Assembly (NCBI GenBank): GCA_049724395.1
Contig: JAUGWO010000038.1
Coordinates: forward strand, 144,633 to 208,632
Source of the DNA: Spongospora subterranea f. sp. subterranea
Taxonomy: Eukaryota; Endomyxa: Phytomyxea; Phytomyxea; Plasmodiophorida
Reading direction: 5' to 3'
DNA length: 64,000 bases
Program-made: the position numbers and the translations under genes
The notes under the pieces: generated by a model
Database searches by the model: none
What the model saw: only the letters and a program-made list of their open reading frames with translations
Told to the model about the DNA's origin: nothing
Part shown: positions 1-12,617 of the stretch, in pieces
How positions within the stretch are numbered: the first letter of the stretch is position 1
Layout: each line of letters begins with the position of its first letter

Positions 1-3000
1 TCACGTGGCATACAGGTGTGAAACGGTGTAATCCCATTAATATCTGCTATATTGCGATCGGCACCTTTCTCCAGAAGAATCTGGACAATATCAAAACTGG
101 AAATACAAAAACACATTATTGAAAATGTGATCAGAACCAGCCTGTAATTTCTACCAACCGTGCATGAGTAACTGCCAGAAACAAAGCAGTTTGCCAATTT
201 TGGTTTCTGAAATTGATTAGTTCTGACGTGGCCTGACGGTTGACATGTCGGTCCCTGTGAGATCAGATCAGCGACTTCAATGATCTCGACACACCCATCA
301 ACAAAAACAGCCGATCATGAACTAACTCTCCATTCGAACACACTGAGGGATCCATCATCCCGTCTGGACCCAGAATATCGCCCGTTCTTGGCGTTGCCGC
401 CTCAAGTATAGATATAATGGTCTCTCCACTTCTATGAGATTTAACATGAGATTTCTGGAAAATAAAACAAGATTGAAGGTGTGTACAGATTATGCTCTAT
501 CGCCAGGTGCAGTGCCGTATTCCCATTAAATCAGTAACAATGGGGTTGGCGCCTCTCTTCAACAATTTCATAACCACCACATCCCTAACCAATCAGTGCT
601 AATTGAGGGGCCGATCAGTGTCCACACAATATCAATTGACCAACCGACGACACTTAATAGCACAATGGAAAATAGTGGATCCATCATTGTACCGGTGGTT
701 GATATCAATATTGTGTATCATTGATAAAATAGAATCGTCTGTTCTGTGATAACATCAGTAAATGTTGGAGTGTTTGGTGAGATGTTGTTCAACTCACAGG
801 GTCAATAGAATCTTGTGCAATGGTGTATCCCTATCATCATCCGCTATTGTGGGATCGGCACCGTTCTCCAACAGAATTTGGGCGATGTCAACACTGGGGA
901 TAGGAGACCTTAGTATTGAACTCGCTGATCAGAGCCAGAGAGATAATTTGACCAACCGATTCAAATGAACTGCAGAAGAGAAAGCAGTTTGGCCATTATT
1001 TCTCCTCGAATTGAATATACCGCCACAAGAGAGTGCGATTATTTTAGTGACGAGTTCTCGGTTTCTGTGAGATCATATCAGGGCATTCAATGTGCCAGAC
1101 CGATATAAGAGCAATATACAGGTTTTTAAGCAATTGTTGAAACAAACACGCATAGAATCGTGTTGTCATCGGATTCTGGAACACAAGATGGATTGGTTTT
1201 GGCGTCGCCGCTTGAATTATATTAATGATGATCTGTTCACTTCTGTACAATACGAATAAGGTTTTTTGATAAATCAACATTTGAACTGTTCATAATACAG
1301 TCCGCGCTCTATTGACAAGTCAAGTGCGGTATTCCCAAAATGATCAGGAAAAATAGGATCGGCGCCTCTCTTCAACAAATATTTAATCAAAACTTCCCTA
1401 AATTATCAGTTTTATTGAGGCGCTGATTAATATGCGACAGTAAATTACGACCAACCGTTTTTGACGAACTGCAGAATGGAGAAGAAGGTCTCCATGCCTG
1501 TTCACGTGGTTGACATCAATATTTTCGATCATCAAAATTATCATTTCGTCTGTCCTGTGAGCACATCAGTAAATATATTCTGTGAGATTTTGGCGACATA
1601 CATGACAGTTGGCAAACCGGAGTGGAATGGTGAGTCCCCATAGTTACACGATATAGTGTAATCGGCACCACTAAGAAAAAGCATGTTGGCGATTTTACCA
1701 CTGGAGATATACAGACACCATCATTGAAGTTGGTGATTAGAACATGAAAGACAATTTGACCAACCGATCACGATTAACTGCTGTCCAAAAAGCAGTGCGC
1801 CCCTTATGATTCCTGAAGTTTAATATTTCTGACGTCGCTTTACCGATGGCATTTGGGTCCCTGTGAGATCAGATCAGCGACTATAATGATTTCACCACAC
1901 CTTCTAAAAATATACAGTTCGTCAAGAGTCATTGTTCCGCTGGAGCACCCACAGAGATACGTTATCTCATTATGGGACAGATTATCGACAGCCTTTGCCC
2001 TCGTCGCTTTAATTATGTCAATAATGATCTCATCACTTCTGTGAGATCTCAATCAGAAGAGTTCCAATTTCCCAAAGATCATAGTAGTCTACAGAACGTG
2101 TTGTATCGCCAGGTGCAGTGCTGTATTGCCATTGAAATCTGTTAGTGTGGGATCGGCACCGAGATTCAACAGAAGTCGGAAGATCTCCTCACTAAAACTC
2201 ATTACTCAAGGCGCCAACCAGACTCAGACAGTGAATTGACCAACCGTTTAAGATAAACTGCTGTGCAGAAAGCAGTGCGCCCCAAATTGTTCCTGAAGTT
2301 CAAAATTTCTGACGTCGCTTCACCGATGGCATTTCGGTTCCTGTGAGATTAGGTAAACGACTTTTATGATTTCACCACACCTTTTGAGAATATACAGTCC
2401 ATCATGATCCATTGTTCCACTCGGACACCCACAGGGATTGATAATCTCATTATGACCCAGATTGTCGACAGCGTTTGTAGTCGCCGCTTTAATTATATCA
2501 ATAATGATCTGTCGACTTCTGTGAGATCTCAATTAGATGAGTTGCAATTTCCACAGATTTTAGCAGTCTACAGATTTCTTTCTATCGCTAAGTGCAGTGC
2601 TGTATTGCCATTAATATCTGTGAATGTGGGATCGGCACCGTGTTTCAACAGAATTAGGGAAATATGCTCACTGAACCTCATTATTGAAGGTGCTTAACAG
2701 ACCCAGACAGTAAATTGACCAACCGACGATAATAAACTGCAAGTGAGAGAGCAGTGCGTCCCCTATTGTTCCTGAGTTTAAGGAGTTCTAAAGTCGTCTC
2801 TCCTATGGCATATCGGTCCCTATGGGATTATTCAGCGACTTCACTTTTTCGACCCCCAGATTTACAATATACAGGCTATTGTGAATCAGTTGTCCACTCA
2901 AACACACATAAGGTTCAGTATGACCCAGAACATGGATTGTCTGTGCCTTTGTCGCCTCAATTATATCAATAATGATCTCTTCACTTCTGTGAGATCTCAA

Positions 3001-4040
3001 TCAGATGATTTCCAATTTCCACAGATTATCGCAGTCTACAAGTCTCGTTCTATCGCCAGGTGCAGTGCTGTATTGCCCGAATTATCAGCAATAATGGGAT
3101 TGGCTCCTCCATCCAACAGAATCTTAATCACCTCTTTCCTGATCAATCAGTAGTAAATATTGACAGCGAATCACCCTTTAACACAATATTCGACTAACCG
3201 ATCACAGACCACTGCAAAATGTAGTGGAGTTTTACCAGCCTTATTTTGGAGATCAAGAGCTTGTGGGTTTGTCATTTTGATTTTTTCCAAGAGCTTGATG
3301 ACGGCGTCATTTCTATTAGAGTGTCAGATAACGGGTAATGACATATAATATGGAATATATTACAGGCCCTGACCAGCGGCGATGTGCAATGGAGAATTGC
3401 CGAATTCATCCTGTGTGAATATGTCGGCCCCTCTATCTATCAGAATAATGGCGACATTTTCTCTATTGTAATGACATCAAGGGGGAAATAGAATTCATTG
3501 CCCATTCGAAATTACCGGCAGTAGAGAAGTGATAAATCGAGAACGGTGATCTTATAACTGTCGAAAGCCGTGTTCCAATGGTGATTCCGACCAATGACAC
3601 CTTTGATATAATATGGAGGATTGATAACTACATTCGGGTTAAATATCATGGCCAATTCCTCAGCGAATTCATTTCTAAATAATTCGATTAGTTATTTAGT
3701 ACATTATTGGCCCACATCAATAGACTATAGCAACCTGTTTTCAATTGCCTCAATCAGGGCAGTTTTGGTTCCATTCGATCTTTGAAAGAGGAATCCGACA
3801 CCAAAAATGAATATTATTAGATTCAATACCATCGGTACCATTATCCCTAAAACAAAAAACCAAAGAACCCTGGTTTATCAAGTCAAAAAACCCAAAATCA
3901 ATCAATGTTGCTGATAGCGTGACCCTATTTCCTGAAAGGGGATATTCTAACTCTGACTGACCAACTAGGGGTGCTGTAGCCGGAGCCGTGGACACCCCTA
4001 TGACCAGATGATCGGCCATAGTGGTACTGTAGTAGGGCAT
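1..4040 (-). CDS. Ankyrin-repeat protein A (5' end in window, 3' end beyond left edge)
   Basis: A multi-exon ankyrin gene reads right to left. The first exon probably starts at the ATG at 4040 or the in-frame ATG at 4019 and is not ankyrin-like. Repeats follow, with clear signatures such as KTALIEAIEN (about 3765), GADIFTQDEFGNSPLHIAA (about 3400), GANPIIADNSGNTALHLAI (about 3085), GADPTFTDINGNTALHLAI (about 2610), GADPTLTDFNGNTALHLAI (about 2125), DRDTPLHKI (about 830) and GADRNIADINGITPFH (about 40). At least ten repeats are visible. Introns are short and recur at the same place in each unit, with a donor like GTTGGTCAATT. Ankyrin arrays bind partner proteins; no catalytic domain is visible. 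The repeat near 500-530 changes frame by one base, so the gene may be partly decayed. Exact exon edges are not resolved. Confidence 0.75.
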
Positions 4041-4700
4041 GTCTAAAAATAATCACACATGAGTGGAGTGCCTTAACTTATGAATGATGCTGTTCCACTA
4101 TACGGTTGTCATTTATTCCGTGTCCCACAAAGAAATGAGTTTCCGCCCACAGGACACAATTTCCGTCTGTTTTGACCGGCGACTTCGTAGTCCTTGGCAT
4201 TGCTCACAACCGGCAAAGTTGGAATTGAAGGTCTTCCTGAATTTTGTGTAATGCTTACTCTGATTGATTGCGAATGCCTTTGGATTACTTTTGACGATTT
4301 CTTTCGTCTATTGGGATTGTGTTTAATGCTGTATAGATTGTTGAATTTATTTTTCTCGTTTGGATTCAGAAAATGGTTGATCAAATCTTGGGAAAAGAGA
4401 AGGTCTGTGGGCTTTAACAGTCAATCTGTATGGTTTAGTATGGGTATACAAAGGTTCGCGGGTTCTTTTGAGCTGAGTATGCCTATATCCAGGTGTGTAT
4501 TGATACAGGCGAAGAGTTGGCCAGAATGACCATTCTTCTGCGGTGGAGCCGCGAACCGGATTGGATGGATAATCCACATGAAACCGACGGAAAAATCGGT
4601 TCCTTTAAGGCTGGTGTGACACCAAGGGTACGTGCCGGCTCCCACGATCGCTCTGACGGCGGGTACCCTTCCCAATCGAGGAGATGCTACAGTTGGTGTC
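4041..4700. other. Spacer between ankyrin gene A and the Copia-like fossil
   Basis: No gene is recognised. Short open frames occur on both strands without family motifs. The part next to 4040 must hold the ankyrin gene's promoter if the start is correct. I found no clear LTR. Confidence 0.3.
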
Positions 4701-4739
4701 GACACCAACGAGAGTCCATCACGTACACTATATCATAAT

Positions 4740-6890
4740 CGCTATTCCGTGTATGAGAACGGGAATTACACATAAAGGAGTGATTTGGAAAGTCGTTCAA
4801 AAGCATGGAGATGATATTTTTCAACTCAAATCCAACGTGAATCTACACAATGAGACAGTTGTCGAATACGCATCAAGGCGGCGACGTTAAAGGCCATGCT
4901 TTGGTCTATACAGATGGTGGCGCAGCAGCAGGGCGTCCTGGAGTACATCCGGGAGAAGCAATCACTGAGGGATCTGTTAAGGCTTCATGCTCGTGACCTA
5001 ACGGATGAGGATATGATTGAAATCCTTATGGTGGGCTGCCGAGGTCGCTTCCCTGCGGTGATTGAAGCACTTCATGATCAAGAAAACATTTCATTAACAA
5101 CTCTCCAAGACCGGTTGGAGAGTGCCGGAAGAGTCCATGCAAAATGGTGGAAGCAGTGTAGCCGCCATGAAGACCAGATAATCTGATATTCCCTGCGGAT
5201 TTCGCGCTTTGGTTGGACACATTGAAAACAATTGCTGGAAGAAGTACCCGCAAAAGTTACCCGCAAGATACCGAAAATCCAATACAAACGCAGTTTCGAA
5301 CTATACCTGGCCTTCAGATTCAGCGTTTACTCAACAATATGACCGGAGAGAAAAAATGGATATCCGATTTATACAAACGATAGCACAAAGATCATACTTG
5401 CAGATAACAGCACGATCACTGCTGGTGGAAAGGGCAAGATGGATATACAATTCCGCTTACGCGACGGCTCTCAATCCTAACTCAGCAAATTAACGTCCTC
5501 CACGTATCGGGACTAGGAAATAATAACCTGTTTTCGGTGAAAGAAGGCAAGGAGATGAGGTTTAATGAGTTTGGGTGCGAGATCAGAGATCGTTATGGTG
5601 TTATAACCGGTGAAGGGACTCTTGATCAAGACGGAATGTACAATCTGGATATGCAACCAATCTCAACTGCTTATGCAAATCAAACTTCATCGACAACAGA
5701 AGGTATCAGAATAATCCACCGCAACGAAAGAGATCTAAAATTGATGACGGACAGTATTCATTGCCGGACACGCCTTTATCACATCACAACGACACCACGC
5801 GCTAAAGATTCGTCTTGTTGTTTCTGTGAAGCATGTGCAATCGGAAAAGCGAAGAGAAAGCCATTTCCCAATCACAGAAACCCCCGAATTAAAGAACTCT
5901 TTGAATTGGTGTGGTTTGATACATGTGGACCTCTAAAGGGGATGTCTCCTACGGGAGAACAGTACTTTTTACATTTACTGAAGATAAATCGAGGTTTAAG
6001 TCCACATTTCTCCTACATCATAAATTCGAGGCGCTGGAAAAATTCAAAATCTATCAACCTCGATTAGAAAATAGGGCAGGACAAAAGATCAAGATAGTTC
6101 ATGGTGACAATGCTAAAGAATATGTATCAAAGGAGTTCCAAGAATACCTTCAAGACCGAGGAATTGAATGGCAATCCAACGTAGAGTACACATCAGAACA
6201 AAACTTAGCAGAACGTGGACATGGCGTGATAATGGATGCAGCTCGCTCTATGATTCAACATGCCCGATTACCCAAGATGTTTCTGGGGTATGCGTTCTAG
6301 ACAGCTAATCATGTCTTGAATGTCTGCCCACATCCGACATACAAAGATTCCACACCTCTTGAAATCCTTAGAGGAACCAAACCAAATGTTAGCTATTTGA
6401 GAGTTTTCGGTTGTGATGCATATGCTCATATACCTCGAGGACAAAGAACGAAAGCAGATGCCAAAGCAAGAAAATAGATATTTGCCGGTTGCGCTGATCA
6501 CCAGAAAGGGTATAGACTATTTGATCCTCAAACGATGAAAGTGACAGTGCACAGGGACGTTGTATTCAATGAGATCAGCTTGGGCAATCTATAACTGATT
6601 ACGACGCCATGAACGACATGATCAATGGCGATTCTACCAGTGGTGAACTGAGCGGGCCACGATGAGCTGAGGGGCGGTCCATGAGTGATATTCGTCGTCC
6701 AAGATATGCTGAGCGGGCGTCAATCGTTGGCGATCCGCCATGAACCCAGCGGATATCGAAGTTGGGGGAAATTAAAAGGGCCCAACAGGATTTCATCAAT
6801 CTCACAAAAAACAGTCGCTTCGACATCACCGATTAATTTCGCAAAATCGGGCGTGCGATCAGGCCCTCCGAATAAGTAAGTGGCTATCAG
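4740..6890 (+). mobile_element. Copia-like (Ty1/Copia, Pseudoviridae) retrotransposon fossil
   Basis: This is a decayed Copia-family fossil on the plus strand. Parts in order are a gag-like stretch (about 4890-5190), a zinc-knuckle-like patch with a GHI signature (about 5190-5250), a protease-like stretch (about 5260-5480), a GAG-pre-integrase linker and the zinc-binding start of integrase (about 5500-5900), and an integrase catalytic core with HGDNAKEY and GIEWQ-like motifs (about 5900-6300) followed by its C-terminal part. A reverse transcriptase and RNase H region is not evident here, and I see no pair of LTRs. It is broken, with several breaks, and looks old. Gag-integrase order before RT is the Copia hallmark. 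Confidence 0.85.
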
Positions 6891-7637
6891 GAATTATTCT
6901 TATTCTTTCTAGGAATAATTTGTTCCGTCTTCGCTATTATAGGGAATTATTCCTCGGGGGGTCTGCAGCTCTGGACTTATTCGCAATGCAAAACAGGAAT
7001 AAGGTCAGTATTATTCACGCCAACGCAGGAGCCACAATTTCGTGTGTGTGGACTAAACTTCAACTTTGCGGACTCGTCGAAGAGGGCGACTGGAGGATTC
7101 AGCTCATATCAAATGGGCGCCAGGTCTATCCTGCACCTTATCGACCAAAGAGATAGTTGAGAAGTATTTCTCACCAGTCCCAGATAATGATGTTTGGGAA
7201 GTGCTACCCGACAATCTCGAAATGCGACTATTTTTTTAGGCAAATGCCCATTTATGGGACGAGAAACTGTTTTTGACAGTGATGGAATAAATATGACTTA
7301 TTCCGGAATAATTTACTATTTTCAGTGAAGGTATAGTAGTTATTCCTCCCTTTGGATCATCACTAGTGAATACTTTAGTGGTATCCATGGTCAGCAATAA
7401 ATAAGGAATCTTTGTTCCGGAACCCCTGCTGGCGATGCCCAGCAGATTTGATCAAACTTCGCAGGTCGAACTGATTGCCGATTTCAGCATGATGTAGCTG
7501 AAACCGGCGATGGTTCTGAAAATATCCTCGTTTGGTTAAGGCCCTACATCTCGGGTCGTTGACAATCGAGAAACAAAAATCGTCGATGATGTCGATCACA
7601 GGTACCGTACTCATGGAACCATTCAAAGGGCCATAAC
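6891..7637. other. Spacer with GGAATAATT-rich segment
   Basis: No gene is recognised. GGAATAATT-like words recur in both orientations at about 6890-6970 and 7285-7350 and flank a GC-richer middle. This could be a small non-autonomous element, but I cannot define ends or target duplications. The 3' part should contain the promoter of the CAP-LamG gene starting at 7638. Confidence 0.25.
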
Positions 7638-10147
7638 ATGCCCCGACCCTGGTTCAGACATTGTCTTCAGGTTGCGATTCTGGCAAGTTGCGCCCATGGG
7701 TCGCTAACGTCGTCAGACACGGCGACGATCTTAGCCCAGATAAACGGGGGCGCGCGGCGCCGTGTCGCCGTCGGCCACAAACATGTTCCAGCTGCGGTAT
7801 AGCGCCACGTTGGCAACGCAGGCCCAAAGCTATGCCGACACGATGCCGAAGGTGGACGGGGACCCCAACGCCCTCAACTGGATCGAGGTGTTTCTGCCCT
7901 TTGGCAAAACCCTTATGGACGCCTTGAACTATTTCACCGCCCAGGTACAAACGACCAACAACAGCACCAAACACAGATTATTTGGGAACGATTACCGCTG
8001 CATTACGAGTTCCTTTTTTATGTGCGACGCTGGCATGATTGGTTTTGATTGCGGCTCTTGAATTGCAAAAGCAAATTCCAGAATTGATCTGGCCCCATTC
8101 AGAAAACAAACAGCAACGGTTGACGCGAGTCAGCCTGTATTACTCCTTCCAACACTATTACTGTCAACCAAAATTCCATACCTGACACATTCCCAGTTTC
8201 CTACTATTTTTTTCGACTGCGCTGTTTGTTAATCAGAAGGTTTTCATCGCGTTTGAAAGAATCAACGCCTGACGTATGATGAATTGCAGAAACCGTTATA
8301 CGATTATTCCGCGAACACCTGCAATGGATGGTGCTGGGACTATGTGCAATTGGTGCAATCGAACCTGAACCTGATCGGGTGCGGCAGCAGCAGCGGGTTA
8401 TTCCCAGATGGGCAATACCACTCGTACTACGTGTGCTATTTCGACCAGCGCTTCTCCATGGTCACGCCATATTCCTCAGGGCCATCGTGCTCCAATTGCC
8501 CCAGTACCCTGTCATATTGCTCGACCAATCTCTGCACCAGCGTTGCTCCAAAAACCACCAAAAAACCTTCCACGAAAAAACCAATTACCAAAAAACAAAC
8601 TACAAAGAAACCAACCACAAAAAAACCAATCACCAAAAAGCCTACTACAAAGAAACCAACCACGAAAAATCCCACCACAAGAAAACTCACTTCCAAAAAA
8701 CTGACATTGAAGAAGGTTTTAACCACAAAAAGGGGGAGTTTGAGAAGGATCACCACAAGTGCCATCGCCACGAACGTCGCCCAAACGAAGGGGCTTACGA
8801 AGGCGACGACTAGGCGCACGACTGAGGTACCGACAAACGTGCAGAAAAACGTTGGTGACGGTGGGCGGACCAACATCGTCTCAACGGCCGTCGACATTGA
8901 ATGCGACATGGCGAACATCGACGTCAGTAGCTGCACGAGCAACGCCTGACGTAATCTGTCTGAGCGATCCGTTGACCATCCAGGAAGGCGACGGGCGGGA
9001 ACGTGCTGTGCCCGGCAAGTCCAGTGCACGATTACCGGAGCTGCATCAGCTCTCCGACGTGGCCGCTGCTTACGACCGGATCGCGCTCCATCCAATCGCC
9101 CGACCAGCTGCTGGATCCCAACTCTCCGGCCAGGTTCGCCACTGTTCCGGATTCCCCCTCCTTCACCTTCGCTTTCTGGGTTTTCCCATTCAACTTCGGT
9201 CGGCCGTACTGCGATTCAACATTACAGACGTTTGATTGTGGATGGGACCAGGTTCGACACCCACCTCATTATTGCAATTTGGCACAAAGGTCCCAGTCAA
9301 CAAAACGATCGCTATCTTTCTTAATTCAGACGGATCGGTAATGGTCAACGCTAATTTTGAGTTTCTGCCGGTTTTGCTTTTTATCAATTCCGACTTACCG
9401 GGACTGTAGCCATTGTCTTTGCCCAACTTTTTTATTGTTTTTGTTGGTTAAAGGCTCTGTTCTTCCTGATATGGTCTTGTCTCTGAGATCTCAACTTAAT
9501 GTTGATTCTTCTGTTGGTGTTTTGGTTCGAGACACATTTCGAGTTTTTCCGTCTCGATATTTTGTTGTGCGGCGCAAATCACGTAGCAGCTGCTGATCTT
9601 TGTTGCCACTGTCAACAGATTGCTTTAGATCTATGGTCGGAAAGGCGTCAAGTACAACTTTCCCGTCTGCCCGTTAACATTTGGACTCACGTCACCGTCT
9701 CGGTCGACACCGGATATGGCGCTATCTTCGTACGCCCTATCGTCCTCCTCACTCTCGCTCATTCCTAATCGGTCATCCTTCCTCCCAACACAGATCTTTT
9801 ACAACAACGGTTCGGGTGGTAGTCAATGGGTCACGTACGCGTCCGGTGTCGCTCGCCGAAACGACCAGTTCCAGTTCGCGGGCGATGCGTCTTCGGATCC
9901 GCTGCTCTGCCTGGCTGGAGCGTATTACTTCAACTATCGGGTGCAGCCGGCAGATCTACAGAGTTGCACCAATCTGCAGGCCAGTACGACCGCCGACCAT
10001 ATTTCGCCGACGCAGCTGACGACGGCGACGAAAGTGATTCCCGTGTACTTCTGGGTTGTACTGACCGTGCCGACCACGCTGGCGATGGCGATACTGACGG
10101 CGATTGTGGCGCTGCGAAAGAGGGCGGGGTTCACCGTTGAGAGATGA
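7638..10147 (+). CDS. CAP-LamG surface protein, copy A (probably decayed)
   Basis: Copy A starts at ATG 7638 with a signal-peptide-like stretch (VAILASCAHG). Exon 1 (to about 7943) encodes the first half of a CAP/SCP domain (LRYSATLATQAQSYAD). A GT-AG intron leads to exon 2 at 8290: the Cys-rich CAP second half (CWDYVQLVQ, YYVCYFD, SCSNCP, NLCT) and about ten TTKKP-like units. A LamG-like region follows (about 8980-9350: SFTFAFWVFP, SLLQFGTKV), then a last part (about 9600-10147: NIWTHVTVSVDTGYG, NNGSGG, CLAGAYYF) and a C-terminal TM helix (PVYFWVVLTVPTTLAMAIL). CAP domains are secreted folds and LamG domains bind glycans or proteins. The frame changes at a G5 run (7746-7750) and again in the LamG part, which also has an in-frame TGA where copy C has Phe. 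It is therefore a pseudogene or contains consensus errors. Confidence 0.7.
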
Positions 10148-11127
10148 CCGTTCACAGTCCAATGATGCACATTATCCTGCTGCGTCGGGCGAGCGTTTGC
10201 TGCGGTTCGGGGAATCCGCATGGGGAATCGGCGTCGAAGAGATCGGCTCTTTCTCGGCCACCGATTCATAAAATCGTAATATTTGCTGATTGTTCCTACC
10301 TATTGTAATTCCTGTATTGGGACCATTTATTGGTGCTCTAAAAGACCATCACGTGATTGCAAACTGAGAACCGATCGTCATTACTGAATAATTCGGTAAA
10401 CTCGATATTGTGTGATTGAATAGTTGAGTGTGTGATAACTGGCCGGAGTTGGTGACCACGGGCGATGCAGGTACAAAAAGCACCGATAAAAAAACTTTTC
10501 AAACTTCTCTCCGACCCATTAACCAGTTCGTTATTGTAAACTGAGAGGATTTGAGGAACAACTTGGCCACAAACGGGAAGACTATATGCAGGATGCGACC
10601 GACCTGGATCCGGTCCAGTATTCATTCCAAATCATCGTGAAGAAATCAGATATGAGGCAAATCATCAATCGAGAACAAGGGAACGCTAAACGCCATTGTA
10701 AAATCTTCAGGCAGATTTCATACAAGTGGCATTGCATGGGGGTGATGTTTGACCACACTCCACAATCGGATCAATGATCAATAGTGTCAATTTGCCTTCT
10801 TGGATTGTCAATCGCACTCCAGTTTTGCGCAGTAGAACACGTTTTCCATGGCCGCGATGTTTCAGCACAATCACATCTGAAGCGTTGGGCTCTTTCCCAA
10901 TGTTGCTGGTCGACATTTCCAGTAAAAACAGCACCGATGAACCACCCAAGTCTAAGCCAGGGCCCACTCCTTTCCAGCGGCTGTCGAACTCAAATATTGA
11001 GTTGTATGACTCAGTTGGAGATCAATAATGCTCTTGGATTTTACCAATTTTGAATGGATCGGCTCAATGACCTTGCTGAACTTGCCTGTGTTAAAACCGT
11101 TATTGAGGTTGATCATCACTCAAAAAG
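10148..11127. other. Spacer downstream of CAP-LamG copy A
   Basis: No gene is supported. Open frames on both strands at 10774-11028 lack recognisable motifs. A short stretch near 10960 (AAGCCAGGGCCC) resembles one near 25460, which suggests shared decayed repeat sequence. Confidence 0.25.
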
Positions 11128-11295
11128 CTCAAAAGCGGCACGTTGCCGGTACCCGCCAATACAGCATTCGGAGTCGTCATCTACGACGATCGCTCCTCCT
11201 TCTGGACGGGCGTGAATCATTTCGATGCAACGGAGGGTACGACCTGCCGAGTGGCGGTCGTCAAACTCAGGGAACTACTCAATCCGGTTTCGTGA
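11128..11295 (+). CDS. Possible terminal exon of an unrecognised protein
   Basis: After a possible AG acceptor at 11126-11127 a frame reads about 55 residues to TGA at 11293-11295. It contains NTAFGVVIYDDRSSFW and TCRVAVVKLRELL, and its composition looks more protein-like than its surroundings. I do not recognise a family and cannot place an upstream exon. It could be a remnant of a gene destroyed by the nearby duplications. Confidence 0.3.
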   Translation, partial: LKSGTLPVPANTAFGVVIYDDRSSFWTGVNHFDATEGTTCRVAVVKLRELLNPVS

Positions 11296-12045
11296 ATGAG
11301 ATTGACGGAAAAACGCGAAGCTAAGCTCTAGTCCGTTGAACTAAAGTGGACGCTGTGGTCCGAAGGATATCCACAACACCAGGCCTTGGCGGCAACGCTG
11401 TGTGATTCTGTCCAGACTGCAGTCCGATTGATCATTGGGGACCAAGTTGCCACTTCTCCCTCCGTCCCCAACCTTCTTGCCGTTTGATGAACTGCAGTCG
11501 TGTTCCGAGAATTTATTTTTGCCGATTATGGGTTTCATGCACATTAATTGCCTGAACAGGCGGTCCCCAAACGAAGTTAATGATTCATCCCAATCGCCAA
11601 CAAATAATTCGACGTTGCTGGCAGGTTGATGTCGGATAATTTTTCGTTGAAAGTTTGGCGACCATATCACAGGTTGGGCAACAGGGGATCAAAAATCTCC
11701 TTCTTCCACCTTTAATTAATGAAGTGGGGCCTGACATATATGTATTTTGCTCGAGGTTGGTTGGACCAATTTGTCTTTCAGGAAAATGGCTCGTTGATAA
11801 TCCTGATTGATAATCGAAGTTTTGTTTCTGGATAAGGGCTCATCTCGCAAAGCAGATCTTGCAAACACTTGGCTTCTTTCACTGCAAATCTGATGAATGA
11901 TTTTTTCCCTCGGTTGTTGATAGCCCCAATCAGTCTCGTTTCACACTTGGTTTTCAGCTGAGTTTTGAAAAACTCACGAACAAACGCCAATAGAGAAATC
12001 AGTCACTTACATATACGGACCATTGAGGAAAATATTCAACAAAAC
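11296..12045. other. Spacer upstream of tRNA-Thr
   Basis: Minus-strand frames at 11341-11670 and 11778-11990 have no family motifs. Nothing further is supported. Confidence 0.25.
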
Positions 12046-12117
12046 GCCGTCGTAGCTTAGTGGCAAAGCGTCCGCTTCGTAAGCGGAAGATCGGGATTTC
12101 GATCATCTCCGACGGCA
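12046..12117 (+). tRNA. tRNA-Thr (anticodon CGU)
   Basis: The 72-nt sequence folds as a full cloverleaf. The acceptor stem GCCGTCG pairs with CGACGGC. The D stem is GCTT/AAGC, and the anticodon stem TCCGC/GCGGA encloses loop TTCGTAA with anticodon CGT, which reads Thr codon ACG. The T stem is GGGAT/ATCTC with one G-U pair and loop TTCGATC, and the discriminator is A. There is no intron and no encoded CCA, as expected for a eukaryotic nuclear tRNA gene. The D-arm and T-arm regions correspond to the internal A and B boxes of RNA polymerase III. Confidence 0.95.
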
Positions 12118-12125
12118 GAGATGTG

Positions 12126-12133
12126 TTTTTTTT
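12126..12133 (+). terminator. RNA polymerase III terminator (T8)
   Basis: A run of eight T begins nine bases after the tRNA-Thr 3' end, the usual Pol III stop signal. Confidence 0.85.
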
Positions 12134-12617
12134 GCCTTGTGTGAGAGACGGAACGAGTTTCAAGGACTTGTGCTCCAAAACTGACAGATCAAAACAGGTC
12201 TCAAAATGGATTGCTACGGTATATCAGGAACATTATGTGTTTAAATTTTCAATTAAACAAGCAATCACAATCCTCACTAGGAACGGATTTTCGAAACAGT
12301 ATCGCGGGAGATCATTTTTGAGATCACAGGCTGATTGGTCAAGACGAGATTTGGACGAGTGCACATTCTCCGATTTCGTCATGTCGGCCCAAAGCGTTTC
12401 ACGGGATGATGCCTGATATAGCCGACAAAGTCGATGCAAAAGATGACTCCCCAACCACGGACGTGGATTCGCAACCCCATCGAAGCGAAAGCGAATCCGT
12501 TCCCTGAAGTTGGATCTGTGTCAATGCAGCAATATTTCCCATTAGACAGGAGTACAGAGGGCCAATAATGAAATCATCGATGTTTATCAGTGGCTCCTAA
12601 AAATTTGAGCCGATAGG
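12134..12617. other. Spacer with shared 3'-flank sequence of CAP-LamG copies B and C
   Basis: No gene is seen. A stretch at about 12548-12605 (GAGTACAGAGGGCCAATAAT and, further on, TTATCAGTGGCTCCTA) recurs almost unchanged at about 16230-16280 beyond the end of copy C. The duplication that made B and C therefore included 3' flanking or UTR sequence. Confidence 0.5.

Noticed and set aside
4194-4529. Plus-strand frame of 111 codons before the Copia-like fossil
   Set aside because: No motif, no splice support, and a competing minus-strand frame of similar length.
5094-5287. Overlapping minus-strand frames in the Copia-like fossil
   Set aside because: They are antisense shadows of the gag-like part and show no family signal.
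9225-9240. In-frame TGA in CAP-LamG copy A as a selenocysteine or reassigned codon
   Set aside because: TGA serves as the stop of good genes in the window (for example 40280 and 42270), and copy A has other disturbances, so decay or sequence error is the simpler reading.
12060-12416. Plus-strand frame overlapping the tRNA gene
   Set aside because: It begins inside the tRNA-Thr and has no protein-like motif. The tRNA explains the conserved part.
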